From NCBI GenBank assembly GCA_030378005.1, contig JAUCGF010000112.1:1-49389 (forward strand): 49,389 nt of DNA, in the 5' to 3' direction. This stretch comes from Desulfococcaceae bacterium HSG9. GTDB taxonomy: Bacteria > Desulfobacterota > Desulfobacteria > Desulfobacterales > JAUCGF01. A model generated the notes under the pieces. That model had not been told where the DNA came from and made no database searches. It worked only from the letters and a program-made list of their open reading frames with translations. Within the stretch, counting starts at the first letter, position 1. Each line of letters begins with the position of its first letter. Made by a program: the position numbers and the translations under genes. This document shows positions 8,700 to 16,306 of the stretch, one piece after another.

Positions 8700-9125
8700 T
8701 TAGGAAAAACTGCTGTCAGACGGTATTATTGTCATCGCGCGAGTAGGACAAGCCCTGACGCAAAGCTCGCAAACGCTGCACCGTTGCTGATCAAACAAAA
8801 CGGTCATTTCGGGACGCTCGATTGACAGGGCACCGGTCGTGCATACCGCCGTACATGCGCCGCAATGGGTGCATTTTTCGTTGTCTCGCATCACTTCCTG
8901 AGAAGCATTTTTAACATCAATGCCGTTTTCTTTTAGATACCGCACGCCCTCTTTAAAATTTTGGCGCGTGCCGGAGAGTTCCAGCACCATGCTTCCCTCG
9001 CGGCGAGGGTAAATGATAGCGTTAAGTATATTAAAGTCCAGATTATATCTTTTTGCAAGTTGGCAGACAATGGGCTGGTTGACTTCTTTTTGGGTGAAAC
9101 GTAAAACAAGGATTTTAGAATACAT
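8700..9125 (-). CDS. NIL domain / 2x[4Fe-4S] ferredoxin
   Basis: 141 residues. Residues 1-75 look like a NIL domain (the domain at the C-terminus of methionine ABC transporter ATPases; here SKILVLRFTQKEVNQPIVCQL...). Two Cys clusters follow: CTHCGACTAVC and CSVCELCVRACP, each able to hold a [4Fe-4S] cluster. The C-terminus is short and free of other domains. This architecture is common in sulfate reducers and methanogens and has been linked to sulfur or homocysteine metabolism and electron transfer. The exact partner is unknown. It is the first gene of a probable two-gene operon with mtaB. Confidence 0.88.
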   Translation of the reverse strand: MYSKILVLRFTQKEVNQPIVCQLAKRYNLDFNILNAIIYPRREGSMVLELSGTRQNFKEGVRYLKENGIDVKNASQEVMRDNEKCTHCGACTAVCTTGALSIERPEMTVLFDQQRCSVCELCVRACPTRAMTIIPSDSSFS

Positions 9126-9128
9126 ATT

Positions 9129-9211
9129 TTTAAAGTGTCAAGTTTAAAATGTTAAGTTTAAAGTGTTAAATTTAAAGTTATTCAATGGGGCGTAATCTTT
9201 AAAGTGTCAAC
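9129..9211. repeat. 14-nt tandem repeats upstream of the NIL-ferredoxin gene
   Basis: TTTAAAGTGTCAAG, TTTAAAATGTTAAG, TTTAAAGTGTTAAA and a partial fourth unit follow head to tail at 9129-9180. Another unit, TTTAAAGTGTCAAC, lies at 9198-9211. The word resembles the interior of family A elements (GAAGTGTCAAG), so a decayed relation is possible. The repeats occupy the 5' leader of the minus-strand operon and part of the 233-bp divergent spacer with the gene at 9359. Confidence 0.7.
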
Positions 9212-9358
9212 TGATAAATGAAAGATTCTCGAATTTACTTTATTTTTATTTAAAAACGGTATAGGCTAATAATAATCATTGCGCCTGTCAAGAAAAATGG
9301 GAATTTTAAATTTTAGGTTGGGATTTTCAAATGTAAACGCCAACCGGGAAGGAGCAAG

Positions 9359-11518
9359 ATGAATCGTTACGCTTATAAAACCACTGGTCTTGCTATCAAG
9401 GCCCTGTCCAAAATCGTCCGCTCTGATGTTCAAATTCATAATGCAAAAAACATCCCCAAAGGCTCAGTTATTTTTGCAGTCAATCATTTTACACGTATCG
9501 AAACTATTCTGCTACCGTACCATATTTATCAGTTAATCCGTATTCCGGTGTGGTCTCTCGCTGATTATGGGTTGTTTGTCGGATTTCTGAAAACCTTTCT
9601 GGATAAGATGGGGGCGGTGTCCACCCGAGATCCGGATCGTGATCGCCTGATCGTCAAAAGCCTGCTCACGGGTGAAGCCGTCTGGATTATTTTCCCTGAA
9701 GGATGTATGGTAAAAAACAAGAAAATAATTGAAGATGGCAATTTTATGGTTTTTTGCGATGGTTGTCTGCGCCCTCCGCACACCGGTCTGGCCACGCTGG
9801 CCTTGCGAGCCGAATTTTATCGCCAACGACTGCTATTTATGCAAACCCACGCGCCCGATGAAGCTTTACGACTGGCCAATCTTTTTCAAATCGAATCTCC
9901 GTTGCAAGTTAACCAAGAAGGAATTTTCATCGTTCCCGTTAATATCACTTATTATCCCGTGCGCGCTCGGGAAAACATTTTAAGCACGCTGGCATCGCTT
10001 ACATCAGATGATGTTACCGAACGTATGATTGAAGAGATTATGACGGAAGGCACAATGCTTTTGTCGGGCGTGGATATGGACATCCGTTTCAGTGAACCCA
10101 TTAAAATCAGCCAATATATGAAAAATGCGGCGGTCAAAAAGGATATCACATCAGCACAGGTAATTAATTTTGATGACCCGATTCATTCTAAAAAAATTTT
10201 GCGCCGAAGTGTGCAGCGTGTGACTGATCGTTATATGTCTTCCATTTATAGCATGACAACGGTGAATCACGATCATCTTTTCGCATCTCTTTTGAAATAT
10301 TTACCACGCCCCTATATTGATACAGAGGATTTCAAACGGCGACTTTATCTGGCTACAACCTTAGACCTGCATAAATTGTCAGCTTTTCGTCATAAATCTT
10401 TCGACCGCAATCAAATCTCGTTGCTCACGGATGATCGCTATTTGAAATACGCCAATTTTCTTAAATTGGCAATTCAAACCGGTGTGTTAGAGGAGACCGA
10501 AGACGGCCTGATCCGGAAATCCGCTTTTTCCGCCACACCCGAATTTCATCTGGCACGCATTGAAAATCCGGTTGCAGTAATTGCCAATGAGATAGAACCT
10601 CTGCACACTCTTCAAAATGAACTGGAATTTTTGGCGCGTCAACCGGCTATCCGCACAAAATATCATCTCACACGCAAGTTGATTCAGAAAGCCCAATTTG
10701 ATTTTGAAAGGGATTACGCTAATTTTGCGATTGAGGGTGAATCTAAAGAAAAGGCGGTTGGTCGGCCTTATCTGGTTAAAGGCGCTTCACGCGACATCGG
10801 TGTGGTTCTGGTTCACGGTTATATGGCGGCTCCGTTAGAAGTTAAGGAGTTAGCGGACTACCTTGGCTCTCAGGGAATATATGTTTATGTGCCTCGTCTT
10901 AAAGGACACGGCACTGCACCTGAAGACCTGGCTTTACGGAGCTATATGGATTGGGTGGATGCTGTGGATGAGGGCTATGTTATTATTCGCAATATTTGCA
11001 AACGTGTTATCGCAGGCGGGTTTTCTGCCGGAGCCGGTCTGGCCTTGTTTATAGCTTCACGTACCAATGCCGTTGATGGCGTGTTTGCGGTTTGCCCGCC
11101 GCTGAAACTTAAAAATATTTCAGCACGATTTGTTCCGGCTGTCAATGCCTGGAATCGCCTGTTGAATCGGGTCAATATTGACAGTGGCAAGATGGAGTTT
11201 GTGGAAAACTGTCCTGAAAACCCCCATATCAACTATGTACGCAACCCCATTGCCGGCGTCAAGGAACTTGAAAGTTTGATGGATGATGTTGAAGCGCGGC
11301 TGCCTGCAATCACAGCCCCCGCCTTGGTGGTTCAGTCTTACGGCGACCCGGTCGTCGAACCGGATGGTACTTTGAAAGTTTATGAACAGTTAGGCTCTGC
11401 GGACAAGCTTTATCAGGTGTTTAATTTTGACAGGCACGGTATTTTATCAGGCCTGGGCGCACAACGGGTTCATCGGGCCATCGGAGATTTTGTAGAATAT
11501 TGTGGAAAAATTGCGTAA
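9359..11518 (+). CDS. Fused PlsC-type acyltransferase and alpha/beta hydrolase
   Basis: 719 residues. The N-terminal third is a glycerolipid acyltransferase-like domain: AVNHFTRIE near residue 42 is an NH-x4-D-type motif with Glu in place of Asp, and FPEGC near 112-116 is the usual FPEG phosphate-binding block. The last ~240 residues are a serine hydrolase: VLVHGYMAA near 482 (oxyanion region), the nucleophile in GGFSAGAG near 556, an Asp in YGDPVVEPDG near 662 and His in DRHGIL near 692. The hydrolase part resembles monoglyceride-lipase/carboxylesterase proteins. Together they could remodel lipids by releasing and re-esterifying acyl chains; this is inferred. A good RBS (GGGAAGGAGC) precedes ATG 9359. 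It converges with the kinase gene, with 18 bp between them. Confidence 0.8.
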   Translation: MNRYAYKTTGLAIKALSKIVRSDVQIHNAKNIPKGSVIFAVNHFTRIETILLPYHIYQLIRIPVWSLADYGLFVGFLKTFLDKMGAVSTRDPDRDRLIVKSLLTGEAVWIIFPEGCMVKNKKIIEDGNFMVFCDGCLRPPHTGLATLALRAEFYRQRLLFMQTHAPDEALRLANLFQIESPLQVNQEGIFIVPVNITYYPVRARENILSTLASLTSDDVTERMIEEIMTEGTMLLSGVDMDIRFSEPIKISQYMKNAAVKKDITSAQVINFDDPIHSKKILRRSVQRVTDRYMSSIYSMTTVNHDHLFASLLKYLPRPYIDTEDFKRRLYLATTLDLHKLSAFRHKSFDRNQISLLTDDRYLKYANFLKLAIQTGVLEETEDGLIRKSAFSATPEFHLARIENPVAVIANEIEPLHTLQNELEFLARQPAIRTKYHLTRKLIQKAQFDFERDYANFAIEGESKEKAVGRPYLVKGASRDIGVVLVHGYMAAPLEVKELADYLGSQGIYVYVPRLKGHGTAPEDLALRSYMDWVDAVDEGYVIIRNICKRVIAGGFSAGAGLALFIASRTNAVDGVFAVCPPLKLKNISARFVPAVNAWNRLLNRVNIDSGKMEFVENCPENPHINYVRNPIAGVKELESLMDDVEARLPAITAPALVVQSYGDPVVEPDGTLKVYEQLGSADKLYQVFNFDRHGILSGLGAQRVHRAIGDFVEYCGKIA

Positions 11519-11536
11519 TGTCGCAACCTTTTCTGA

Positions 11537-13597
11537 TTAAATCACGATAGTCGCTTCATAATCGGTATCATCGCTTCCGGTATCAGAGGAAGTCACGATT
11601 GTGGCTTCATAATTTAGATCTTCTTTAGCGTTATGAGGTACTGCCACGGGCGCATCTTCAACCAAAGCACCCCATGCATCTTTATACATTCCTTTGCGAA
11701 CGGTGTTAAACATTAATGGCAACAGATCGTAAACAGATATGCTCGGTTTCGGCCCATCAAATTTGTCGAGTAAAGCGCTATTTTTTTCTGATTGGCTTTT
11801 AAGTTCGTGAAGTTCTTTTAAAAAAGCAAGCATTTTAGCTTTTGTGGCTCGCGGTACTTTGGGAAAATTTTTAGGATTTTTCCAAACTTTGATAAAATCA
11901 TGAATCTTGGATACAGATGACTCGAACAGGCGTTTTTTATGTTTAACACTGCTAAAATAATTCTGAGAAATGACATGCTCATAGATTTTTTTGTTTAGCT
12001 TATTGTTTTCATATAAAATATCCTGCTTAATCGCTCTTGTTACATTTTTTGTGCTTTTAACCATAGGCACTTGTACAGCGCTCAAACGCTCTTTATCGGC
12101 CTCCATTTTCAGCTTTAATTCTCTGGCAGCCGAAGACCAAAACAAGCGACTATTGGTTTTAAAAAAATTCACCAACTGATCTTTATCCATTGGTGTACGC
12201 TGCATCATAGCCATGATTTGAGGCAGCAATTTTTTAGTCTCTTCAAACAAAGCACCGCCGGTAACGACATTATAGATCATTCCGATGGTCGCATACCAGT
12301 CCTGAAGGTGAAGTACACGGGCAATGTCCCCCAAAAGATAACGTAGCAATTCATTGACGATAAAATTGGAAAGTGTGGCATACGCTGGTGTGCCACCCAA
12401 TAACGGTTGTGGGAATTTTTTACCGGACGGATTAATGCCGATTGCCGTTTCAAAATCGATAACGCCGATAGCGTATTCATTCGGATTGGGCAGAAACAGT
12501 GAGATTCTGGATGAATCGCCTTTGATAAACATATTATCCGGTTTTAAATCGCGGATAGCAACGCCGTTATCTTTGAGCAGACTCAGGAGTTCCAGAAGAT
12601 TGGCGCTAAGACCTCCCATCTTCATTCGACTGCGCCTGAACAGATTCGTCTTTAAATGATCATTGATCTCTTTTTTATATGTTTCAATTGCTTCACGACT
12701 ATCCCAAATAATATTTTCAATCAAATCATTTAAAGCGTTTGCAAATTCAGGCGGGTATTCGGAGGGAGGGAACGAAATTTTTTTTTCAGAAAAAAGTGTT
12801 AAGAACCACTCTTGCAGTTTATAGTTCGGTGCTGATGATGCAGGATTTTTTTGTTTGAAAAGGTTATTTATTGCTTTGACATACTGATCGTAAATCCTAT
12901 TCATCTGATCCCATGCAAAGCGTCGATCCTTGCCATATTGGGCTGCAAACGTCATTGAATCCCATAAAGCTTCAGATGTATTATGGATTTCTTCAATAAC
13001 CATGCTTTCATCGACGGTATGCATGTCAGCGATCACATCCCCAACAAAGGAGTAACGCGATAAATTCATAAAAAAAGCATAGTTATTGTTAATTTTAAGA
13101 TAATTATGCAGCTTGGAATAGGCACCTAAGCGCTTTAATAATTTTTTTTCCAGACCCGGATCATCTTTTTCGATATCACCCACCATTTTAAGAAATCTGG
13201 GAATATTTTTCAAAAGCACCGACACTTCCGGTGTGATGCATTTGATCTCCGGTTCGAGCAGATCAACAATAGCGGCCTGGCCTTTGATCTCAGCAATATA
13301 GTCGGAATAGTTTGTGATTTGTTCCGGTGGCAGTTTAATAACAACTGTATCACCATAGATCGCTTTGTAACATTTGCTTTTGGCACCGCTGTCCTCTCCG
13401 ATAGGACCGACGGTCAATCTTCGGGTCAACCATTGACCGCCATGCTTGACACGCAACTGATATTTAAAGTTCTTGTCTGCTGTTCCGGAATCAGCTCGTA
13501 CAAATAACGCGGAATCTCCCTTTTTAGCCCCCAGATGAAGTTTATAGAGGCTTAGAAAATAGCGCACCACATTTAAAATGTCATCCATTCTGTCCAT
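11537..13597 (-). CDS. Divergent Ser/Thr protein-kinase-like protein with repeated YEATIV tail
   Basis: 686 residues, no membrane segment. Kinase marks: VVIKLPPE with K88 as candidate ATP-binding Lys, the catalytic loop IRDLKPDNMFI near residue 348 (HRD with Ile for His), the metal-binding segment VIDFETAIG near 380 (DFE for DFG), then a TPAYATLS activation-segment end. There is a large insertion between the N-lobe Lys and the catalytic loop. The last 25 residues hold two copies of (N/D)YEATIV separated by an acidic Ser/Thr-rich linker. T-x-x-(V/I/D) is the kind of phospho-motif that FHA domains read, so the tail may be autophosphorylated. It lies 34 bp behind the secreted-protein gene and is probably in one operon with it. 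Substrates are unknown, and it may be active or a pseudokinase. Confidence 0.75.
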   Translation of the reverse strand: MDRMDDILNVVRYFLSLYKLHLGAKKGDSALFVRADSGTADKNFKYQLRVKHGGQWLTRRLTVGPIGEDSGAKSKCYKAIYGDTVVIKLPPEQITNYSDYIAEIKGQAAIVDLLEPEIKCITPEVSVLLKNIPRFLKMVGDIEKDDPGLEKKLLKRLGAYSKLHNYLKINNNYAFFMNLSRYSFVGDVIADMHTVDESMVIEEIHNTSEALWDSMTFAAQYGKDRRFAWDQMNRIYDQYVKAINNLFKQKNPASSAPNYKLQEWFLTLFSEKKISFPPSEYPPEFANALNDLIENIIWDSREAIETYKKEINDHLKTNLFRRSRMKMGGLSANLLELLSLLKDNGVAIRDLKPDNMFIKGDSSRISLFLPNPNEYAIGVIDFETAIGINPSGKKFPQPLLGGTPAYATLSNFIVNELLRYLLGDIARVLHLQDWYATIGMIYNVVTGGALFEETKKLLPQIMAMMQRTPMDKDQLVNFFKTNSRLFWSSAARELKLKMEADKERLSAVQVPMVKSTKNVTRAIKQDILYENNKLNKKIYEHVISQNYFSSVKHKKRLFESSVSKIHDFIKVWKNPKNFPKVPRATKAKMLAFLKELHELKSQSEKNSALLDKFDGPKPSISVYDLLPLMFNTVRKGMYKDAWGALVEDAPVAVPHNAKEDLNYEATIVTSSDTGSDDTDYEATIVI

Positions 13598-13631
13598 GGT
13601 TTTTAGGGTCTCTTTTTTTAGAATTTAGACG

Positions 13632-14288
13632 TCATTGGATATTTTTTAATAAAAAAACCTTAACATCTTTTTTAAATTTAACAAGTCTTTTAGAATCAAG
13701 TAAGCTCACAATCGTTTTTTGTGAAATATGGCGACGATTATATAGCTGCACCCATTGCGACTTCACTTCCGGAAGGGTTATTTTGGGATTGTAATAAGTT
13801 GAATAGATGGTGATATAATAGGGTTTGGAGTTGTTGCCAAGTTTATATTTAAAATATGCTTTACGGGAAGTGTTACGATCCCAAAGAATCTGATCAAGAA
13901 AGTAAAATGAACATTTCTCATACTTATGGTCAATAAATTCATGCATCCCCACATTTTTTTGGATGTCGTTCGGTGGGTCACCCATGTCAAAATCCAAGTC
14001 AGCGCTCAACTCACTGGCAACGGATTTCCATACTTCAAAATAATTAAAAAGGGCTTCCTTTATTAAGCCGCAGGTATCTTTTTGCTGCTGTTGCGCTTTA
14101 GCCTCTTTTTGAGCCTTTTGTATGGCTTCTTTTTTATCCGCTTGTTTTTGTTTTTGCTGTTTTTCTTTAATCCGCTGCTCCAGAAGCTCTTTAAAAGATT
14201 GATTGTCCTGCGCTGCCAACCGGTCGTCAGCTACGCCTAAACTCACCATTACCGAAATGATTGTAATAGCTATTATTCTTTTTTTCAA
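13632..14288 (-). CDS. Secreted protein with coiled-coil N-terminus, kinase neighbour
   Basis: 218 residues, family not recognised. The start is TTG at 14288, supported by GGAGGT at 14296-14301 with 7-nt spacing. The N-terminus, KKRIIAITIISVMVSLGVA, is a probable signal peptide. A Lys/Gln/Glu-rich stretch (about residues 30-70) follows that should form a helix or coiled coil. The C-terminal ~140 residues are mixed, with one Cys in each of two places (DTCGLI, KCSFYF). No lipobox is obvious. It lies just upstream of the kinase-like gene on the same strand. A periplasmic partner or target for a cytoplasmic kinase is awkward, so the link may be regulatory only. Confidence 0.6.
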   Translation of the reverse strand: MKKRIIAITIISVMVSLGVADDRLAAQDNQSFKELLEQRIKEKQQKQKQADKKEAIQKAQKEAKAQQQQKDTCGLIKEALFNYFEVWKSVASELSADLDFDMGDPPNDIQKNVGMHEFIDHKYEKCSFYFLDQILWDRNTSRKAYFKYKLGNNSKPYYITIYSTYYNPKITLPEVKSQWVQLYNRRHISQKTIVSLLDSKRLVKFKKDVKVFLLKNIQ

Positions 14289-14513
14289 CGACCTTACCTC
14301 CGGTTTGTTTGGAACGCCATCATTATGTGCGAACCTTTGTTGTCAGAAATTAATTATTCCTGAATTTTCATACATCTTCAATAAAAATCTTTTCTTTCAA
14401 TTAAGAATTTTTAATATATATGAAAAGCATTAATAAAAATCAAGCCAAAACTAAGTTTATGCTTTATACCGTTAGGATCGGGTTGCAGCCCACTTTTGTA
14501 TGTGTGCTTATTT

Positions 14514-16220
14514 TCAGGATAAAAACGCCATCCCCCACGTTCCCGGCCCTGTATGGACACCGGATGTCAATGACAACGGCTGCAACTTGATTTCGGCTTG
14601 CGAATAGTACCCTTTGATTTCATGTTGAACGATGTCAGCCACCCATTCCCGATTATCGGTGTATTCCAGCATAATCAATGGCGTCGAATTTTCATCAAAG
14701 GAGTCTGCCAATTTTTCCATGGCAAACCGTATCTGCGCTTTCCGATTGAAGCACTGTCCTGCTTTTTTAGCGCCTTGCGATGTGGGTGTGATTATCGGTT
14801 TGACACGCACTAAATCACCCCAAAAAGCGCTTGATTTAGATAATCGTCCGCCGGCCGCCAAGTAGTGAAGTCGATCTAAAAAAATAAATTCCGCGCTTTG
14901 TTCAACCGCTGTTTGTGCAAACGCAATGACTTCGGCGGCGTTATCTGCCCTGGCCAAATAGTCAAGTGTTGCAATGACAATCATTGCCAATCGTCCTGAA
15001 GCCGCGCCCGTATCAATCACAGTAAAGCGATTGTTACGATCATGTTTTTTTTTCCAAGCCATTGCCGTAGCATAGTTTCCGGTAAACGCCGAACCGACAC
15101 AAAGATATAGTATACGATCATATTGATTCAAAGCGCTTTCATAGTACTGATAGCGCTCAAATTGGGATGCTTGCGCGGTGGACGCTTTTCCGCCTTGCCG
15201 CATATAGCGATACAGTTCGGCATCATCACAAAGCGTTTCCGGATGTACCTCATTCAAAGTGACAATATAACTGTTTAAAAGGGTGAATCCGTGATTAGAA
15301 GCGTCTTTCACAGATAAAGAACCGGCGGCATCGGTCATAATATGCAGTGGCGCATCTTTCAAAGGACGTTTGAACGTTTTGACCTGATCTTTCAGATTTT
15401 CCTCGGACCAATGCACGATACGCCCCATTGATTCGACCGTTTGGCGCACGGCGTTTTTATCATCCGCATGCAGATGGATTTTAATCAATTCGTCATCAGC
15501 AGACGCTACAACGCTGTCACCGCTTGCCAGCAGCCGACGTACAGTGTCGTTGTTGGCATTTTGAGCTTGGACGACCGCATTAATACAATGGCCATGACCA
15601 TTTTCAGCTTGAAAAGCGGATGAAATCTGAAGCCGGTTTTTAAATCGCTGCGTGATAGGCGTCAGTTCGGCATCAGCATCATAAAGACAATTGAAAAACC
15701 CTTCCAAGAAAAGAAACACACCCAAAGCACCGGAATCGACAACCCCCGCTTTTTGCAATTCAGGTAAAAGGTCATAAGATTCCCAGACAGTTTTAGCGAG
15801 ATGATCAATAATTGCCTGACTGCTGTTCCGCCTTGCCTCCTTTTGTGCAGTCAATACTTCAACCAGCGTATCAAACACGGACAGCATCGTTCCCTCGCGA
15901 GGGCTGTGAATCGCTTGCCAGGCCGCGTCTCTTGCGTTTATGGCAGCATTGAGTATATTCCGCTCTGAATCAGCTTTGATGAACTCAGCAAAAAAACTGA
16001 CCGCGATATTACCGGAATTACCGCATGCGGATCGCCAGAGCGCATGGATAACTTCTTCAGTATTCAGATTGGGGCGACGAAAAGGACTGAGACTGATAAC
16101 CAGATTGCGCCCGGTGTCTCCATCAGCAACGGGAAAGACATTGATGCGATCCGTCAGATCAGCCCATGCCGTCATTCTTTCAAGCCCTACGATACAAGCG
16201 TTGTGTAATTTACGATTCAT
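14514..16220 (-). CDS. DhaL-DegV fusion (FakA-FakB-like fatty-acid kinase)
   Basis: 568 residues. The N-terminal ~200 form a DhaL/Dak2 nucleotide-binding domain (INVFPVADGDTGRN, Asp ligands for Mg-ATP; AGVVDSGALGVFL). A FakA-like middle domain follows (SGDSVVASADDELIKIHLHADD). The C-terminal ~280 form a DegV/FakB fatty-acid-binding domain (TDAAGSL, STAQAS, LHYLAAGGRLS, HTGPGTWGMAF). In Firmicutes separate FakA and FakB proteins phosphorylate fatty acids for PlsX/PlsY; here both halves sit in one chain. The product would be an acyl phosphate made at the membrane face. Activity is inferred. It stands alone on the minus strand, about 5 kb from the acyltransferase-hydrolase fusion, a possible user or source of acyl groups. 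Confidence 0.87.
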   Translation of the reverse strand: MNRKLHNACIVGLERMTAWADLTDRINVFPVADGDTGRNLVISLSPFRRPNLNTEEVIHALWRSACGNSGNIAVSFFAEFIKADSERNILNAAINARDAAWQAIHSPREGTMLSVFDTLVEVLTAQKEARRNSSQAIIDHLAKTVWESYDLLPELQKAGVVDSGALGVFLFLEGFFNCLYDADAELTPITQRFKNRLQISSAFQAENGHGHCINAVVQAQNANNDTVRRLLASGDSVVASADDELIKIHLHADDKNAVRQTVESMGRIVHWSEENLKDQVKTFKRPLKDAPLHIMTDAAGSLSVKDASNHGFTLLNSYIVTLNEVHPETLCDDAELYRYMRQGGKASTAQASQFERYQYYESALNQYDRILYLCVGSAFTGNYATAMAWKKKHDRNNRFTVIDTGAASGRLAMIVIATLDYLARADNAAEVIAFAQTAVEQSAEFIFLDRLHYLAAGGRLSKSSAFWGDLVRVKPIITPTSQGAKKAGQCFNRKAQIRFAMEKLADSFDENSTPLIMLEYTDNREWVADIVQHEIKGYYSQAEIKLQPLSLTSGVHTGPGTWGMAFLS

Positions 16221-16257
16221 ATTTTGACATCATCAATTTTTTCATAATGAATCCAGT

Positions 16258-16301
16258 GAGTTACGAAATTACTTCAAACTGAAAACTTGTAACTGACGAG
16301 T
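16258..16301 (-). mobile_element. Truncated family A MITE-like copy
   Basis: GAGTTACGAAAT...ACTTCAAACTGAAAACTTG then TAACTGACGAGT matches one end of the 138-bp element (compare 21490-21541), with about 8 bp missing inside. The other end is absent. It lies in the 86-bp gap between the histidine kinase gene and the DhaL-DegV gene. Confidence 0.7.
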
Positions 16302-16306
16302 TATTT

